Made by a program: the position numbers and the translations under genes
Assembly (NCBI RefSeq): GCF_003112735.1
Contig: NZ_BFBR01000002.1
Span: 186,001 to 250,000 of the forward strand
DNA length: 64,000 nt
Source of the DNA: Candidatus Phycosocius bacilliformis
GTDB lineage: Bacteria; Pseudomonadota; Alphaproteobacteria; Caulobacterales; Aquidulcibacteraceae
Direction: 5' to 3'
In this document: one piece after another, positions 46,039-55,361 of the stretch
Layout of the letters: the number at the start of each line of letters is the position of its first letter
How positions within the stretch are numbered: the stretch's first letter is position 1
The notes under the pieces: model-generated
What the model was told of the DNA's origin: nothing
The model's input: the letters and a program-made list of their open reading frames with translations, nothing else
Databases searched by the model: none

Positions 46039-47040
46039 TCAGTCGGCGCGGATCTGCCAACCCAAGCGGTTGGGAAGATCAATCTCCTGATTACCAGCTG
46101 TGACGCCCAATCCTGTCCCAGCTTCAATGCTGCCGATGTCCGTGATTGTGACACCCAATTGTTTGGCTGCAGACGTCAGCGACTGCGCGTCGGCAGGATC
46201 AATGGCCATCAAGGGTTGATAGTCTTCTCCCCCCGTCGCCAAGGCCAATTGGGCCGAGATGCGATCAGGTTGTGCGGCAAGCCACAGCTGTGCCTCTTGC
46301 GACACAGGAAGGCTATTGAGCTCGAGGGTTGCGCGCACCTGTGACGCTTGAGCCAAATGACGGGCATCGGCCAGCAAACCATCTGATACATCAAGGCTGG
46401 CTTTGGCATATTGGGCCACAAGCGCAGCAAAGGCCAATGGCGGGGGTGCCGGTGCTTGGGCAAAGGCAACAGCACCGGCCAGTCCGTCGGAAGCAAGCCG
46501 CTCCAAGCGGACTTGCAGTCCCAGATGAGCGTCACCCACATATCCGGCCAGCATCAGCCGGTCACCCACACGCGCTCCGCTGCGCAAGATGGGCAGACCT
46601 GTCGCGGCCAAGGGTTGCCCAATAAGGGTTAAACTCGCCACCAGCGGTCCATGCGTTGTGCTTGTATCGCCCCCCATCAAAGGACAATTCGCACATTCTG
46701 ACGCAAGCGTCTGCCCGAGGCCTGACGCAAAATCAGTCAGCTCATGCCGCGAGCGGCCCGTCGGCCAAGCCAATGCCAGAAAGGCTGCTACAGGATGGGC
46801 TCCTTTGGCAATGAGGTCAGATGCATTGCGCCGTACAAGCCGCCGCCCGACCCATTCAAGGGGATCAGATGGCAGAAAATGAGTACCTTCAATCACTTGA
46901 TCTGCCGTGACCACGAAGCCCTTGGATGACACGGGCAATTGAGCCACATCGTCCCGCAAACCAAAGCTGCCTGCATGCTCGTTGCTCAATGGCCGCCAAA
47001 GGCGGGCGATCAGCTCAAATTCCAGAGACGGGTCTGCCAC
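46039..47040 (-). CDS. thiL: Thiamine-monophosphate kinase
   Basis: 333 residues: RDDVAQLPVSSKGFVVTADQV, EGTHFLPSDPLEWVGRRLVRRN is the typical DxxxEGVHF segment with RNASDLIAKGAHPVAAFLAL, CPLMGGDTSTTHGPL, ASLDVSDGLLADARHLAQAS and LATGGEDYQPLMAID; these cover the ThiL metal and ATP sites. The start is GTG 47040 with AAGGAGGCGAC upstream. It forms the last step of TPP synthesis and the last gene of the riboflavin-nusB operon, 93 bases after nusB. Confidence 0.93.
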   Translation of the reverse strand: MADPSLEFELIARLWRPLSNEHAGSFGLRDDVAQLPVSSKGFVVTADQVIEGTHFLPSDPLEWVGRRLVRRNASDLIAKGAHPVAAFLALAWPTGRSRHELTDFASGLGQTLASECANCPLMGGDTSTTHGPLVASLTLIGQPLAATGLPILRSGARVGDRLMLAGYVGDAHLGLQVRLERLASDGLAGAVAFAQAPAPPPLAFAALVAQYAKASLDVSDGLLADARHLAQASQVRATLELNSLPVSQEAQLWLAAQPDRISAQLALATGGEDYQPLMAIDPADAQSLTSAAKQLGVTITDIGSIEAGTGLGVTAGNQEIDLPNRLGWQIRAD

Positions 47041-47133
47041 GTCGCCTCCTTGCAGCTCTCAGGTCTGTAAGCTGAGAGCCCCTCCATCATTTATGTCGAC
47101 ACCCAAATTGGTTCAATAAGGGCCAAGCACGAT

Positions 47134-47619
47134 CTAGGACGTCACATGACGCAAGTCATTGGCCTTGAGTTCACGCGCCAAACGGTCGAGCAAACCGTTC
47201 GTAAATCCACCTTCAGGGCCTTCGAAGAAGGCGTTGACGATCCCCACATATTCATCAATCACCACAGCGACTGGCACATCGGCCCGCCGCAAGAGCTCCC
47301 ACGTCGCGGCACGAACAGCGGCGCGGACGATGGAATCTATACGATCAAGTCGCCAGCCCTTGGCCAGACGCGCCTTGATCGAGGCATCAATCAGGGCTTG
47401 TTCGTCCACCACGCCTTCGACAATGGCGCGAAAGAAATCCGCATCAGCGACTTCAAGAGGACCAATTTCGCTATCCTCACCCAAACGGTGGTCGAGAAAT
47501 TCCCGCACAATCGCCTTTACGCCGCCGCCTGAAACTTCCATCTGATAGAGCGCTTGGACTGCAGCCAGACGCGCGCCACGCCGGGCGTCCGTCAAGGACG
47601 TGGGTTTGGACCGGCTCAT
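47134..47619 (-). CDS. nusB: Transcription antitermination factor NusB
   Basis: 161 residues: RRGARLAAVQALYQMEVSGG, DHRLGEDSEIGPLEVADADF, AKGWRLDRIDSIVRAAVRAA, TWELLRRADVPVAVVIDEYV and FFEGPEGGFTNGLLDRLARE. It binds boxA RNA with NusE for rRNA antitermination. Its ATG overlaps the ribH stop by four bases (ATGA). Confidence 0.95.
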   Translation of the reverse strand: MSRSKPTSLTDARRGARLAAVQALYQMEVSGGGVKAIVREFLDHRLGEDSEIGPLEVADADFFRAIVEGVVDEQALIDASIKARLAKGWRLDRIDSIVRAAVRAATWELLRRADVPVAVVIDEYVGIVNAFFEGPEGGFTNGLLDRLARELKANDLRHVTS

Positions 47620-48083
47620 ACGCCGCCCATATTCAAGCGGCGCTTGACTGACAGCATGGTCAAACAGGCAACGACAGCATCCTTGCCTTTGTTCTTTTGG
47701 TCGCGCCGTGCCCGTGCCAAGGCTTGGGCTTCATTCTCAACAGTCAGAATGCCATAGCCAATGGGCAGGCCCTCCACCGACATGTCCATTAAAGCGCGCG
47801 CGCTTTCAGAACAAATATAGTCGTAGTGGGTGGTCTCGCCGCGGATGACACAACCCAGCGCAACATAGCCATCAAAATGCCGGCCTGCCGGACGATGGGT
47901 GGCGCGCTCTGCATGGGCAATGGCAGCCGGGATCTCAAAAGCACCGGGCACTTTGATGATGTCATACGTGCCATTGACCGCTTTGATCGCCTCAGCGGCA
48001 CCAGCCACCAATTCTTCAGCAATATGGGCATAGAAATCGCCAACCACGAGCAAAAGATGGGGCGGATCGAATTGAAGTGTCAT
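47616..48083 (-). CDS. ribH: 6,7-dimethyl-8-ribityllumazine synthase
   Basis: 155 residues: LLVVGDFYAHIAEELVAGA, VPGAFEIPAAIAHAER, YVALGCVIRGETTHYDYICS (substrate loop with His), GLPIGYGILTVENEAQALAR. It makes the lumazine that riboflavin synthase uses. ATG 48083 is preferred to GTG 48095. The gene directly follows ribE with 31 bases between; ribBA, which often sits here in relatives, is absent. Confidence 0.94.
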   Translation of the reverse strand: MTLQFDPPHLLLVVGDFYAHIAEELVAGAAEAIKAVNGTYDIIKVPGAFEIPAAIAHAERATHRPAGRHFDGYVALGCVIRGETTHYDYICSESARALMDMSVEGLPIGYGILTVENEAQALARARRDQKNKGKDAVVACLTMLSVKRRLNMGGV

Positions 48084-48114
48084 CGTCAGGTCCACGGGTT
48101 AAAAGAGATAGAGC

Positions 48115-48723
48115 TCAGCCAGCCCTTGATAGGATGCGTTCGACGTAGCGCGCAACTTGGTCCGCTTCAAGATTAACATGGACACCCGGCTTGAGGCGAC
48201 CCAATGTTGTCACGGTCCACGTGTGCGGAATGATGTTGATGCCAAAACATGTATCATCAACCTCGTTAACGGTCAGCGATACCCCATCGACGCAAATGGA
48301 TCCTTTTGGCGCGACATATTTGGCTAAATGCGTCGGCACGTCGATGACCACTCGGTGACTCTCATGTTCCTCATGGACTGAAACAACCGTCCCCAAACCG
48401 TCCACATGGCCCGACACCAGATGGCCACCCAATTCATCACCCATTTTCAACGCCCGCTCGAGATTAAGTAGGGTGCCGACTTCCCAGTCCCGCGCGGTGG
48501 TTAAACGACAGGTTTCCTCACTCACCTGCACCCGCCAGCGCGAGCCGCCCTCAATCGCCTCAAAACCAATCAAGGTCAGGCAAACACCTTGATGGGCAAT
48601 AGAAGCCCCCATCGACAAGCTCGCCAAATCGTAACGGCTGTCGACCACGAAGACCGTATCGGCACCGGGGCGACGATGTGCTTCAGCAATCCTGCCGATA
48701 TCGGTGATGATGCCAGTAAACAT
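48115..48723 (-). CDS. ribE: Riboflavin synthase alpha chain
   Basis: 202 residues starting MFTGIITDIGRI, with two lumazine-binding halves: SIAHQGVCLTLIGFE and GSICVDGVSLTVNEVDD, plus GGHLVSGHVDGLGTVVS and FGINIIPHTWTVTTLG. ATG 48723 follows the reductase stop by two bases. Confidence 0.95.
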   Translation of the reverse strand: MFTGIITDIGRIAEAHRRPGADTVFVVDSRYDLASLSMGASIAHQGVCLTLIGFEAIEGGSRWRVQVSEETCRLTTARDWEVGTLLNLERALKMGDELGGHLVSGHVDGLGTVVSVHEEHESHRVVIDVPTHLAKYVAPKGSICVDGVSLTVNEVDDTCFGINIIPHTWTVTTLGRLKPGVHVNLEADQVARYVERILSRAG

Positions 48724-48725
48724 GG

Positions 48726-49412
48726 TCAGACTTTCTGGTTTGGGAGATGGCAAAAGGTTTCAAGCAGATCTGGACCGAATGTCTGTTGATCCATCAGTTG
48801 GAAGTGGTGGGCCTGATTGAGGGCATCAACCCCCAGACTGTCAAACACCGCCCTTCCATCCCCGCCGAGCAAAATCGGAGCGCGGAACCAAGCAATTTCA
48901 TCGACAAGCCCTGCGCGCATGAAGGCCGTCGCAATCCCGGGACCAGCCTCAACCATAACAGACTTGACCTTATGGTCACTCATCAGTCGTTCAAGCACCG
49001 CCTCCAAGTCCACACCGGCGGTGGCCCCCGCGTCATGGGCGGCGGGTACAAGATGATGGACGAGACCCTTTGGCCAAGCATCTTTTGGCGGCATGGGACT
49101 TTGGGCCGTACACCACACTATGCCTCCCTGCCCGAGTGAGCGCATGAGCTGGCTATCCCACCCAAGGCGGGCTTGGCGGTCGAGGACAATGCGGAGCGGT
49201 TGGCGGGCCACTGGCGGATCAGTCCGTGCTGTCAGCAAGGGATCGTCAGCCAAAACAGTGCCAATTCCCGTCAGCACCGCGTCGTGAGCCGCGCGCATTC
49301 GGTGAACTTCCTCCCGCGCGGCAGGCCCGGTAATCCACTTACTTTCCCCTAACCGTGTGGCGATGCGGCTGTCGAGGCTGGTCGCAAGCTTCAAGGTGAC
49401 ACGCGGGCGCAT
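48726..49412 (-). CDS. RibD C-terminal reductase domain, stand-alone
   Basis: 228 residues corresponding only to the reductase half of RibD: RPRVTLKLATSLDSRIATRL, ESKWITGPAAREEVHRMRAA, HDAVLTGIGTVLADDPLLTAR, VMVEAGPGIATAFMRAGLVDE and ILLGGDGRAVF. RibD is normally about 320-370 residues with an N-terminal zinc deaminase (HAE/PCxHxGRTPPC). None of that is present and the nrdR gene occupies the space. It should reduce the pyrimidinone intermediate with NADPH; the deaminase must be encoded elsewhere. The start could also be GTG 49433 (AGGGG upstream, 11-base overlap with nrdR). Confidence 0.88.
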   Translation of the reverse strand: MRPRVTLKLATSLDSRIATRLGESKWITGPAAREEVHRMRAAHDAVLTGIGTVLADDPLLTARTDPPVARQPLRIVLDRQARLGWDSQLMRSLGQGGIVWCTAQSPMPPKDAWPKGLVHHLVPAAHDAGATAGVDLEAVLERLMSDHKVKSVMVEAGPGIATAFMRAGLVDEIAWFRAPILLGGDGRAVFDSLGVDALNQAHHFQLMDQQTFGPDLLETFCHLPNQKV

Positions 49413-49422
49413 TGGCACCGAC

Positions 49423-49917
49423 CTAATCGTCACGCACCTGCCCCTGAAGTTTGAGGCGTTCCTTTAAAGCCCCCAGTTCATCATCGACAAACCGGTTGAA
49501 ATCTTCCGCTTCGCGAAAGTCACGGTAAACAGATGCATAGCGCACAAACGCCACAGGATCGGTTTCACCCAATGCATCGAGAACAAATTGACCAACCGTG
49601 CTCGTTGAGACTTCCGCTTCGCCGGAGGTTTCAAGTCGCCGCACAATGCCTGATATGAGATGATCAATCCGTTCTTCCGGCACATCACGCTTACGCAGAG
49701 CGATGGTGACCGATCGCTGCAACTTGTCACGGTCAAACAATTCGCGGGTCCCATCACGTTTGATCACTTTGAGCTCGCGCAGCTGCACCCGCTCGAAGGT
49801 TGTGAAACGACCACCACACGCAGGACATTGACGCCGCCGCCGGATCGACGCGCCATCTTCAGCTGGACGGGAGTCTTTCACCTGGGTGTCGGCAAAGCCG
49901 CAAAATGGACACCGCAT
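49423..49917 (-). CDS. nrdR: Transcriptional repressor NrdR
   Basis: 164 residues: zinc ribbon [20 protein letters not shown] and [20 protein letters not shown], then an ATP-cone domain ([40 protein letters not shown]). It represses ribonucleotide reductase genes depending on bound nucleotide. ATG 49917 has AAGGATAAGCC upstream. It lies between glyA and the riboflavin genes, a conserved order. Confidence 0.96.
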   Translation of the reverse strand: MRCPFCGFADTQVKDSRPAEDGASIRRRRQCPACGGRFTTFERVQLRELKVIKRDGTRELFDRDKLQRSVTIALRKRDVPEERIDHLISGIVRRLETSGEAEVSTSTVGQFVLDALGETDPVAFVRYASVYRDFREAEDFNRFVDDELGALKERLKLQGQVRDD

Positions 49918-49979
49918 GGCTTATCCTTTCGGTCCCACTTAGAGCACCAAGCCCCAACAGCCTGATGCCGGAAGCAGTC

Positions 49980-51278
49980 TCAATAAAATGGGAAGCGCGC
50001 ACATAGGGCTTCAACCTCGTGGCGAACGCGGGCTTCTACCTCTGGATTTCCGTCCGGGGTTCCAACCAAAGCGTCTAACACTTCGACAATTTTGCTCCCG
50101 ATCCATGTAAATTCCTCGGTCCCAAAGCCGCGCGTGGTCCCAGCCGGCGACCCAAGCCGCACCCCCGATGTCGTCGTGGGCGGGGCAGGATCAAACGGCA
50201 CACCGTTTTTGTTGCAGGTAAAGCCTGCCCGCTCAAGGGCGGCTTCACTGGCTTTGCCGGTCAAACCTTTCGGGCGCAGGTCGACCAAAACCACATGAGT
50301 ATCAGTCCCACCTGACACGAGGTCGAAGCCCCCCACTTTCACGGCAGCTGCCATTGCTTGGGCATTCGCAATCACCTGTCGCGCATAGGCTTGGAAGTCT
50401 GGCGTCAGCGCCTCACCAAAAGCAACAGCCTTCGCGGCGATCACATGCATCAGCGGGCCACCTTGCAAACCGGGGAAGACAGCCGAATTGAACTTCTTGC
50501 CCAAGGCCTCATCGCGCGACAAGATCATGCCCCCGCGTGGGCCGCGCAGGGTCTTATGGGTCGTGGTTGTGGCAACATGGGCATAATCAAGCGGATTGGG
50601 ATGGGCCTTGCCCGCAACCAGCCCAGCAAAATGAGCCATATCGACCATGAAATAAGCACCCACCATATCCGCAATGGCCCGGAAGCGCGCAAAATCGATT
50701 TGACGCGGATAGGCCGAGCCCCCCGCAATGATAATCTTGGGCTGATGCTCTTTTGCCAGAGCTTCCACCGCATCATAATCGATCAAGTGGGTGTCAGGTC
50801 GAACACCATATGACACCGCCTTAAACCATTTTCCCGACTGGTTGGCTGGCGCACCATGGGTCAAGTGCCCCCCACTTGCCAAATCAAGACCCATAAAGGT
50901 TTCGCCGGGCTTCAAAAGCGCCAAAAATACAGCCTGATTGGCTTGTGCTCCCGAGTGGGGCTGGACATTGGCATAGGCACAGTCAAACAAAGCACGCGCC
51001 CGCTCCAATGCCAGAGTCTCGGCAACATCAACAAACTCACAGCCGCCATAATACCTCCGGCCAGGATAGCCCTCGGCATATTTGTTTGTCAGAACCGAGC
51101 CTTGGGCTTCCAGAACCGCTTTCGAAACAATGTTCTCAGAGGCGATCAGCTCAATCTGGGTTTGCTGACGGTGAAGTTCTTCGGCAATAGCTGTCGCAAG
51201 GCCTGGATCCTTCTCGCGCAGACCGGACGAGAAAAATTCTTTCTTTACAGAATATTGTGACTCGATGATGGCTGTCAT
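49980..51278 (-). CDS. glyA: Serine hydroxymethyltransferase
   Basis: 432 residues. The PLP Lys is in [18 protein letters not shown]; other motifs are [64 protein letters not shown] and [15 protein letters not shown]. It interconverts serine and glycine and charges tetrahydrofolate. ATG 51278. Upstream lies a 346-base AT-rich gap shared with the divergent mucR gene. Confidence 0.97.
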   Translation of the reverse strand: MTAIIESQYSVKKEFFSSGLREKDPGLATAIAEELHRQQTQIELIASENIVSKAVLEAQGSVLTNKYAEGYPGRRYYGGCEFVDVAETLALERARALFDCAYANVQPHSGAQANQAVFLALLKPGETFMGLDLASGGHLTHGAPANQSGKWFKAVSYGVRPDTHLIDYDAVEALAKEHQPKIIIAGGSAYPRQIDFARFRAIADMVGAYFMVDMAHFAGLVAGKAHPNPLDYAHVATTTTHKTLRGPRGGMILSRDEALGKKFNSAVFPGLQGGPLMHVIAAKAVAFGEALTPDFQAYARQVIANAQAMAAAVKVGGFDLVSGGTDTHVVLVDLRPKGLTGKASEAALERAGFTCNKNGVPFDPAPPTTTSGVRLGSPAGTTRGFGTEEFTWIGSKIVEVLDALVGTPDGNPEVEARVRHEVEALCARFPFY

Positions 51279-51624
51279 GGCGTGATGGACTCCGTTTGGC
51301 CCTTTCTACATGAAGCCTATCATGGTCCGCAACCACTGTAGCTGCCACGCATACCAGAAGGTAAGATGTATAACTTGACTCATATTCAAGATTAACATTA
51401 TCGAAAATTTCAGTTTTCGAGATTTTCACATTGAGCTCTTGATAGGGGACAAAAAATTTCTCTTTTATTTTCATTTATTTAAGTATCTACGCGACCTGAC
51501 ATCAACCAAACAAACTTAACGTTAAAAAGAAATTTTGAAGTTTAATTGCTTAACTACCCATGCGAAACAGACAGAGTCGGATATAGCTATGGAGGCAAAT
51601 ACCAATTGAAGGGATTGCGTGAAA
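51279..51624. other. AT-rich intergenic region between glyA and mucR
   Basis: 346 bases without a plausible gene, markedly richer in A/T from about 51360 to 51560 than the surroundings. It must hold the divergent promoters of glyA and mucR. MucR proteins bind AT-rich DNA and often repress their own gene, so this is a plausible autoregulatory target (inference). A palindromic TTAACGTTAA occurs near 51515. Confidence 0.5.
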
Positions 51625-52044
51625 ATGAGAAATCAACGAGAGAACAACAGCTCTGATATACTGGAAATGACGACTGAAATCGTCTCCTCCTATGTCAACG
51701 CCAATGAGATCCGCGCCGAAAACTTGAGCGATCTTATCCGTAGCATCCACAAAAGTTTGATTACATTATCAAACGATGACTTTGAGAAGCCTTCAGAAAA
51801 GCCAAAGGCCGCTGTGAGCTTGGGAAAGTCAGTCACGGATGATTACATTATTTGCCTAGAAGACGGCAAACGACTCAAAATGCTTAAGCGTTACTTGCGC
51901 TCTAAGTATAATCTTTCTCCGGAAGAGTATCGTCGTCGCTGGAACTTGCCAGCAGATTATCCGATGGTGGCCCCCAATTATGCCAAAAGGCGCAGTGAAT
52001 TTGCAAAGCAGATTGGCCTTGGTCGGGGTGTACGAGGACGCTAG
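51625..52044 (+). CDS. mucR: MucR/Ros family transcriptional regulator
   Basis: 139 residues. N-terminal helical oligomerisation part (LEMTTEIVSSYVNANEIRAE), then the Ros/MucR domain: SLGKSVTDDYIICLEDGKRL, KMLKRYLRSKYNLSPEEYRR, RWNLPADYPMVAPNYAKRRS, AKQIGLGR. The zinc finger positions (Cys-x2-Cys-x9-His-x4-His in Ros) are Cys 77, Asp 80, Tyr 90, Tyr 95, so zinc binding is doubtful. In Caulobacter, MucR with SciP controls cell-cycle genes. GTG 51619 is an alternative start; AAGGGA lies upstream. Confidence 0.9.
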   Translation: MRNQRENNSSDILEMTTEIVSSYVNANEIRAENLSDLIRSIHKSLITLSNDDFEKPSEKPKAAVSLGKSVTDDYIICLEDGKRLKMLKRYLRSKYNLSPEEYRRRWNLPADYPMVAPNYAKRRSEFAKQIGLGRGVRGR

Positions 52045-52103
52045 ATCGATCTGAACTATAGTTTGTTATCCCAAATATAATCGACGTCTGGTATTGTAGT
52101 AGT

Positions 52104-52418
52104 TCAGGTTAGAATGCCGCGTTTCGGCAGAGCGGGTAGAGGGCTTTTTGTTCCCTTGCCCGCTTTGTCTGCAGGTCGGTTGTCGATCTCCAGGTTGGTT
52201 GGCGCTGCCCTGTCGGGGTCCAGCATAACACCATGGGCGATCAGTGCCTGTCCCAATTTTCGTAAAGCCAGCCGCTTCTGATCGAATTGCGCGGCTGAGG
52301 CCGGAGTTGTAACAGCGACCTCCAAACCTGTTTGAGCATCTATGGCCCGGACTTGAGCATAAGGGCCGCGGATTTGGGTTTCCAAATAGATTTCGCGCTG
52401 CATCAAATCCCGCAACAT
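52104..52418 (-). CDS. Small conserved protein (DUF6898-like)
   Basis: About 104 residues. The core REIYLETQIRGPYAQVRAID, AQTGLEVAVTTPASAAQFDQ, KRLALRKLGQAL resembles a short alphaproteobacterial family that reads EVYFEFxxxGxxVRVxAIDxxTGxEVxVxxPxxAxQ. The tail is Lys/Pro-rich. Position right after hemA (30 bases) recurs, to my memory, in relatives. ATG 52418 or 52403 could be the start; the frame is open to 52514 within hemA. Function unknown. Confidence 0.65.
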   Translation of the reverse strand: MLRDLMQREIYLETQIRGPYAQVRAIDAQTGLEVAVTTPASAAQFDQKRLALRKLGQALIAHGVMLDPDRAAPTNLEIDNRPADKAGKGTKSPLPALPKRGILT

Positions 52419-52447
52419 GCCGTCATGTGCGGTGGGCTCTCCCACGA

Positions 52448-53668
52448 TCAGGCCACCCGAACCTGACTTGTAGAGCCCCAGACAGCCCTGACAGCCTCGA
52501 CCAGCTTCAGACATAGGCCATCATCATGCAATGGACTTGGGGTAAAGCGCAGTCGTTCTGTCCCGCGTGGGACAGTGGGGAAATTGATCGGCTGCACATA
52601 GATGCCAAACTCATCGAGCAGTCGATCAGATATCGCTTTGCAACGCACAGCATCGCCAACCAAAAGCGGCACAATATGGGTGGTTGAGCTCTCCATCACA
52701 GGCAGGCCGGCTTCTAGGAACATCTGTTTCAGAACAGACGCTTGGGCCTGATGACGTGCGCGTAAACCCACACCGACTTCGCTCTTCAAAATTCGCACGC
52801 TTTCCAGCGCGCCGGCCGCCAACACAGGTGCCAAGGATGTGGTGAAGATAAAACCAGGTGCGAACGAGCGGATCGCATCCACCATGACACTGCTACCCGC
52901 AATATAGCCGCCCATGAGGCCGAAAGCCTTGCCCAACGTGCCCTCAATCACATCGATCCGGGCCAAAGCATCATCGCGCTCGGCAATGCCAGCACCACGC
53001 GCTCCATAAAGACCTACTGCATGGACTTCATCCAAATAGGTCATTGCCTGATAACGTTCTGCCAAATCACAGATGGCGTGGATGGGCGAAACATCACCAT
53101 CCATGGAATAGACACTTTCAAACGCAATCAGTTTTGGTGCATCGAGAGGAACGCGTGCCAATAGGCTTTCAAGGTGCGCGACATCATTATGCCGAAACAC
53201 GCGCTTTTCACAGCCCGAGCGGCGGATGCCTTCAATCATCGAGGCATGGTTCTTTTCATCTGAAAAGATGATGCAACCGGGCAAGATCCGCGACATTGTC
53301 GCCAGTGTTGCGTCATTGGCGACATAGCCGGATGTAAACAACAATGCGGCTTCCTTTTGGTGTAGGTCAGCCAATTCCCGCTCTAAATCGACATGAAAGC
53401 TTGTTGTCCCGGAAATGTTGCGCGTGCCGCCTGACCCAGCCCCCACATCCTCCAAGGCACGGGTCATGGCTGCCAAGACTTGCGGGTTCTGTCCTTGGCC
53501 CAAATAATCATTCGAGCACCAAATCACGATATCCTGTTCGCCCTGCTCTGTGCGGCGACGCGCGTGGGGGAACTGGCCCTGCTTGCGCTTCACATCGGCA
53601 AAGACGCGGTAACGCCCCTCGGCGCGCACATCCTCGACTGCCTGACGAAAAGCCTTTTCATACTTCAT
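52448..53668 (-). CDS. hemA: 5-aminolevulinate synthase
   Basis: 406 residues, PLP-dependent alpha-oxoamine synthase that condenses glycine with succinyl-CoA. Motifs: [107 protein letters not shown] and the PLP Lys in [17 protein letters not shown]. It is the first enzyme of the C4 haem pathway and a marker of Alphaproteobacteria. ATG 53668. hemB is found 5 kb away. Confidence 0.95.
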   Translation of the reverse strand: MKYEKAFRQAVEDVRAEGRYRVFADVKRKQGQFPHARRRTEQGEQDIVIWCSNDYLGQGQNPQVLAAMTRALEDVGAGSGGTRNISGTTSFHVDLERELADLHQKEAALLFTSGYVANDATLATMSRILPGCIIFSDEKNHASMIEGIRRSGCEKRVFRHNDVAHLESLLARVPLDAPKLIAFESVYSMDGDVSPIHAICDLAERYQAMTYLDEVHAVGLYGARGAGIAERDDALARIDVIEGTLGKAFGLMGGYIAGSSVMVDAIRSFAPGFIFTTSLAPVLAAGALESVRILKSEVGVGLRARHQAQASVLKQMFLEAGLPVMESSTTHIVPLLVGDAVRCKAISDRLLDEFGIYVQPINFPTVPRGTERLRFTPSPLHDDGLCLKLVEAVRAVWGSTSQVRVA

Positions 53669-53800
53669 CGCTTGTCCGGGGCCATGCCCGCCTCTCATTG
53701 CCGATGACCCTTGCGAGCCGCATGCACTAACTAGACGAAATCCGGCGCAAGGCCATAGGCAATATGTCGCATTTTGCCCGCTGGGGGCTGAAACAACATC

Positions 53801-53836
53801 AAAAAACCGCCATCGGAAGACCGAAGGCGGTTTTTT
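53801..53836 (-). terminator. Bidirectional terminator between marR and hemA
   Basis: AAAAAACCGCC (53801-53811) pairs with GGCGGTTTTTT (53826-53836); the inner bases CGG/CCG extend the stem. T-runs exist on both strands, and it lies 26 bases past the marR stop codon. Confidence 0.85.
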
Positions 53837-53862
53837 GATCCCGGCTGAGCTGGGTACCAGGG

Positions 53863-54369
53863 TTACAGACGGAACCGGATCTGGTCCGCCCAGAAGCGTT
53901 CAAGCCGAGTCAAGGTTTTGTTGGAAGCCACCAAATCAGGGCTCTCAACCCCACCAACGGGGCTCAACGTTGCCGCGTGACGCTGGAACATCGTATCGAG
54001 CTGCTTGCGCAGATCGCTGCCTGCTTGGGTCAGCCGCAACCGGATCTGGCGCTTGTCATGGGCGGACTTACCACTTTCGACATAGCCAAGCTCGTGAAGC
54101 TTCTTCAGATTGTAGGACACATTTGAGCCAAGATAAAAGCCACGTGACTTCAGTTCGCCCGCTGACCACTCTGCATCGCCGATATTAAAAATCAACAAAG
54201 CTTGGACAGGAGTGAGATCGTCGTGGCCGGCGCGATCGAGATCATCCTTCACCACATCCAGCAATTGCCGATGCAAACGCTCAACGAGGGAGAGAGCACG
54301 CCGATACTCGCTCAGACTAGATTGTTCGACCGTTTCGATGGTCGTATTTTGTTGTGTTAGACCCGCCAT
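53863..54369 (-). CDS. MarR-type regulator, LdtR-like
   Basis: 168 residues. Winged helix: [80 protein letters not shown]. The segment [31 protein letters not shown] is typical of the LdtR/alphaproteobacterial MarR clade, which controls an L,D-transpeptidase and stress traits in Liberibacter and Rhizobiales. The target here is unknown. ATG 54369 follows GGGAG. Confidence 0.85.
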   Translation of the reverse strand: MAGLTQQNTTIETVEQSSLSEYRRALSLVERLHRQLLDVVKDDLDRAGHDDLTPVQALLIFNIGDAEWSAGELKSRGFYLGSNVSYNLKKLHELGYVESGKSAHDKRQIRLRLTQAGSDLRKQLDTMFQRHAATLSPVGGVESPDLVASNKTLTRLERFWADQIRFRL

Positions 54370-54446
54370 ATTTTTTCTCCCGCCGTATTCTTCGACGTTT
54401 CGAAGTAACTTAGCTGAAAGAGTCTAACATCTTGTTAAAATGGCAT

Positions 54447-55361
54447 TTACCTGTTCCTAAGCATGTCGATCACCCCGGAAAAATCGCGATTCGGAGCGTA
54501 GTTAACGACATATTCACTATAAATCTCTTCTGCTTTTAGGGCCAAAGCCGGACGAAGATCTACGCTGTCATTTGCCTGCAAAGCCAGTCGCAAATCCTTC
54601 AACATCAGGGCACCAGCAAAGCCATTGGCAAAATCACGGTTCGAAGGAGCCGTTGGCACCAGTCCAGGAACAGGTGCGTAGGACGTCATCGACCAACTCT
54701 GGCCAGACGATTGGGATGCAATATCGAAGAAGGCCTTAGGATCAAGGCCCAGTCTTTCGGCGAGCACAAACGCCTCGCATGTTCCAATCATTGTGACGGC
54801 CAACAACATATTGTTGCAAATCTTGGCCGCCTGCCCGGCCCCAGCCTCCCCCGCATGGATGACCGCTTTACCCATTGCAGACAAAACGGGCTTGGATGCC
54901 TCAACATGATTGGATGAGCCGCCGACCATAAAGGTCAACGTGCCCGCTTGTGCCGCGGTGACTCCACCAGACACCGGCGCATCACACATCGCAAAGCCAT
55001 GAGCCTCTGCCTGGGCGGCCAGCGACCGGGCATCTTCAACCGCAATGGTTGAGCAATCCAACAAGAGTGCACCCTTACAAGCATGGGCCAAAACACCGCC
55101 AGCCCCCGCATGCACCTCACGAACATGATCGCCGGTGGGCAACATTGTGATGACGACGTGGGCGTCCGCCACTGCCTCACCAATAGAGTTGGTGGCCAGA
55201 CAACCCGCTGAAACCGCAGCGCTCACCGCCTCAGCCACCACGTCAAAGGCATAGACACGATAGCCGGCCTTGGCCAAATTGGCCGCCATACCAGCCCCCA
55301 TCGCACCCAAGCCGATAAACGCGATATTGGCGATTTCATCTACCATGTCAGAGGTTCCCAT
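54447..55361 (-). CDS. mmsB: 3-hydroxyisobutyrate dehydrogenase
   Basis: 304 residues: NAD motif IAFIGLGAMGAGMAANLAKA, substrate loop DAPVSGGVTAAQAGTLTFMV, catalytic Lys in GAGQAAKICNNMLLAVTMIG, and C-terminal NRDFANGFAGALMLKDLRLA. It oxidises 3-hydroxyisobutyrate to methylmalonate semialdehyde in valine breakdown. ATG 55361 has GAAGG upstream and overlaps the hydrolase gene by 22 bases; ATG 55346 is the alternative. It is the last gene of the operon. Confidence 0.92.
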   Translation of the reverse strand: MGTSDMVDEIANIAFIGLGAMGAGMAANLAKAGYRVYAFDVVAEAVSAAVSAGCLATNSIGEAVADAHVVITMLPTGDHVREVHAGAGGVLAHACKGALLLDCSTIAVEDARSLAAQAEAHGFAMCDAPVSGGVTAAQAGTLTFMVGGSSNHVEASKPVLSAMGKAVIHAGEAGAGQAAKICNNMLLAVTMIGTCEAFVLAERLGLDPKAFFDIASQSSGQSWSMTSYAPVPGLVPTAPSNRDFANGFAGALMLKDLRLALQANDSVDLRPALALKAEEIYSEYVVNYAPNRDFSGVIDMLRNR

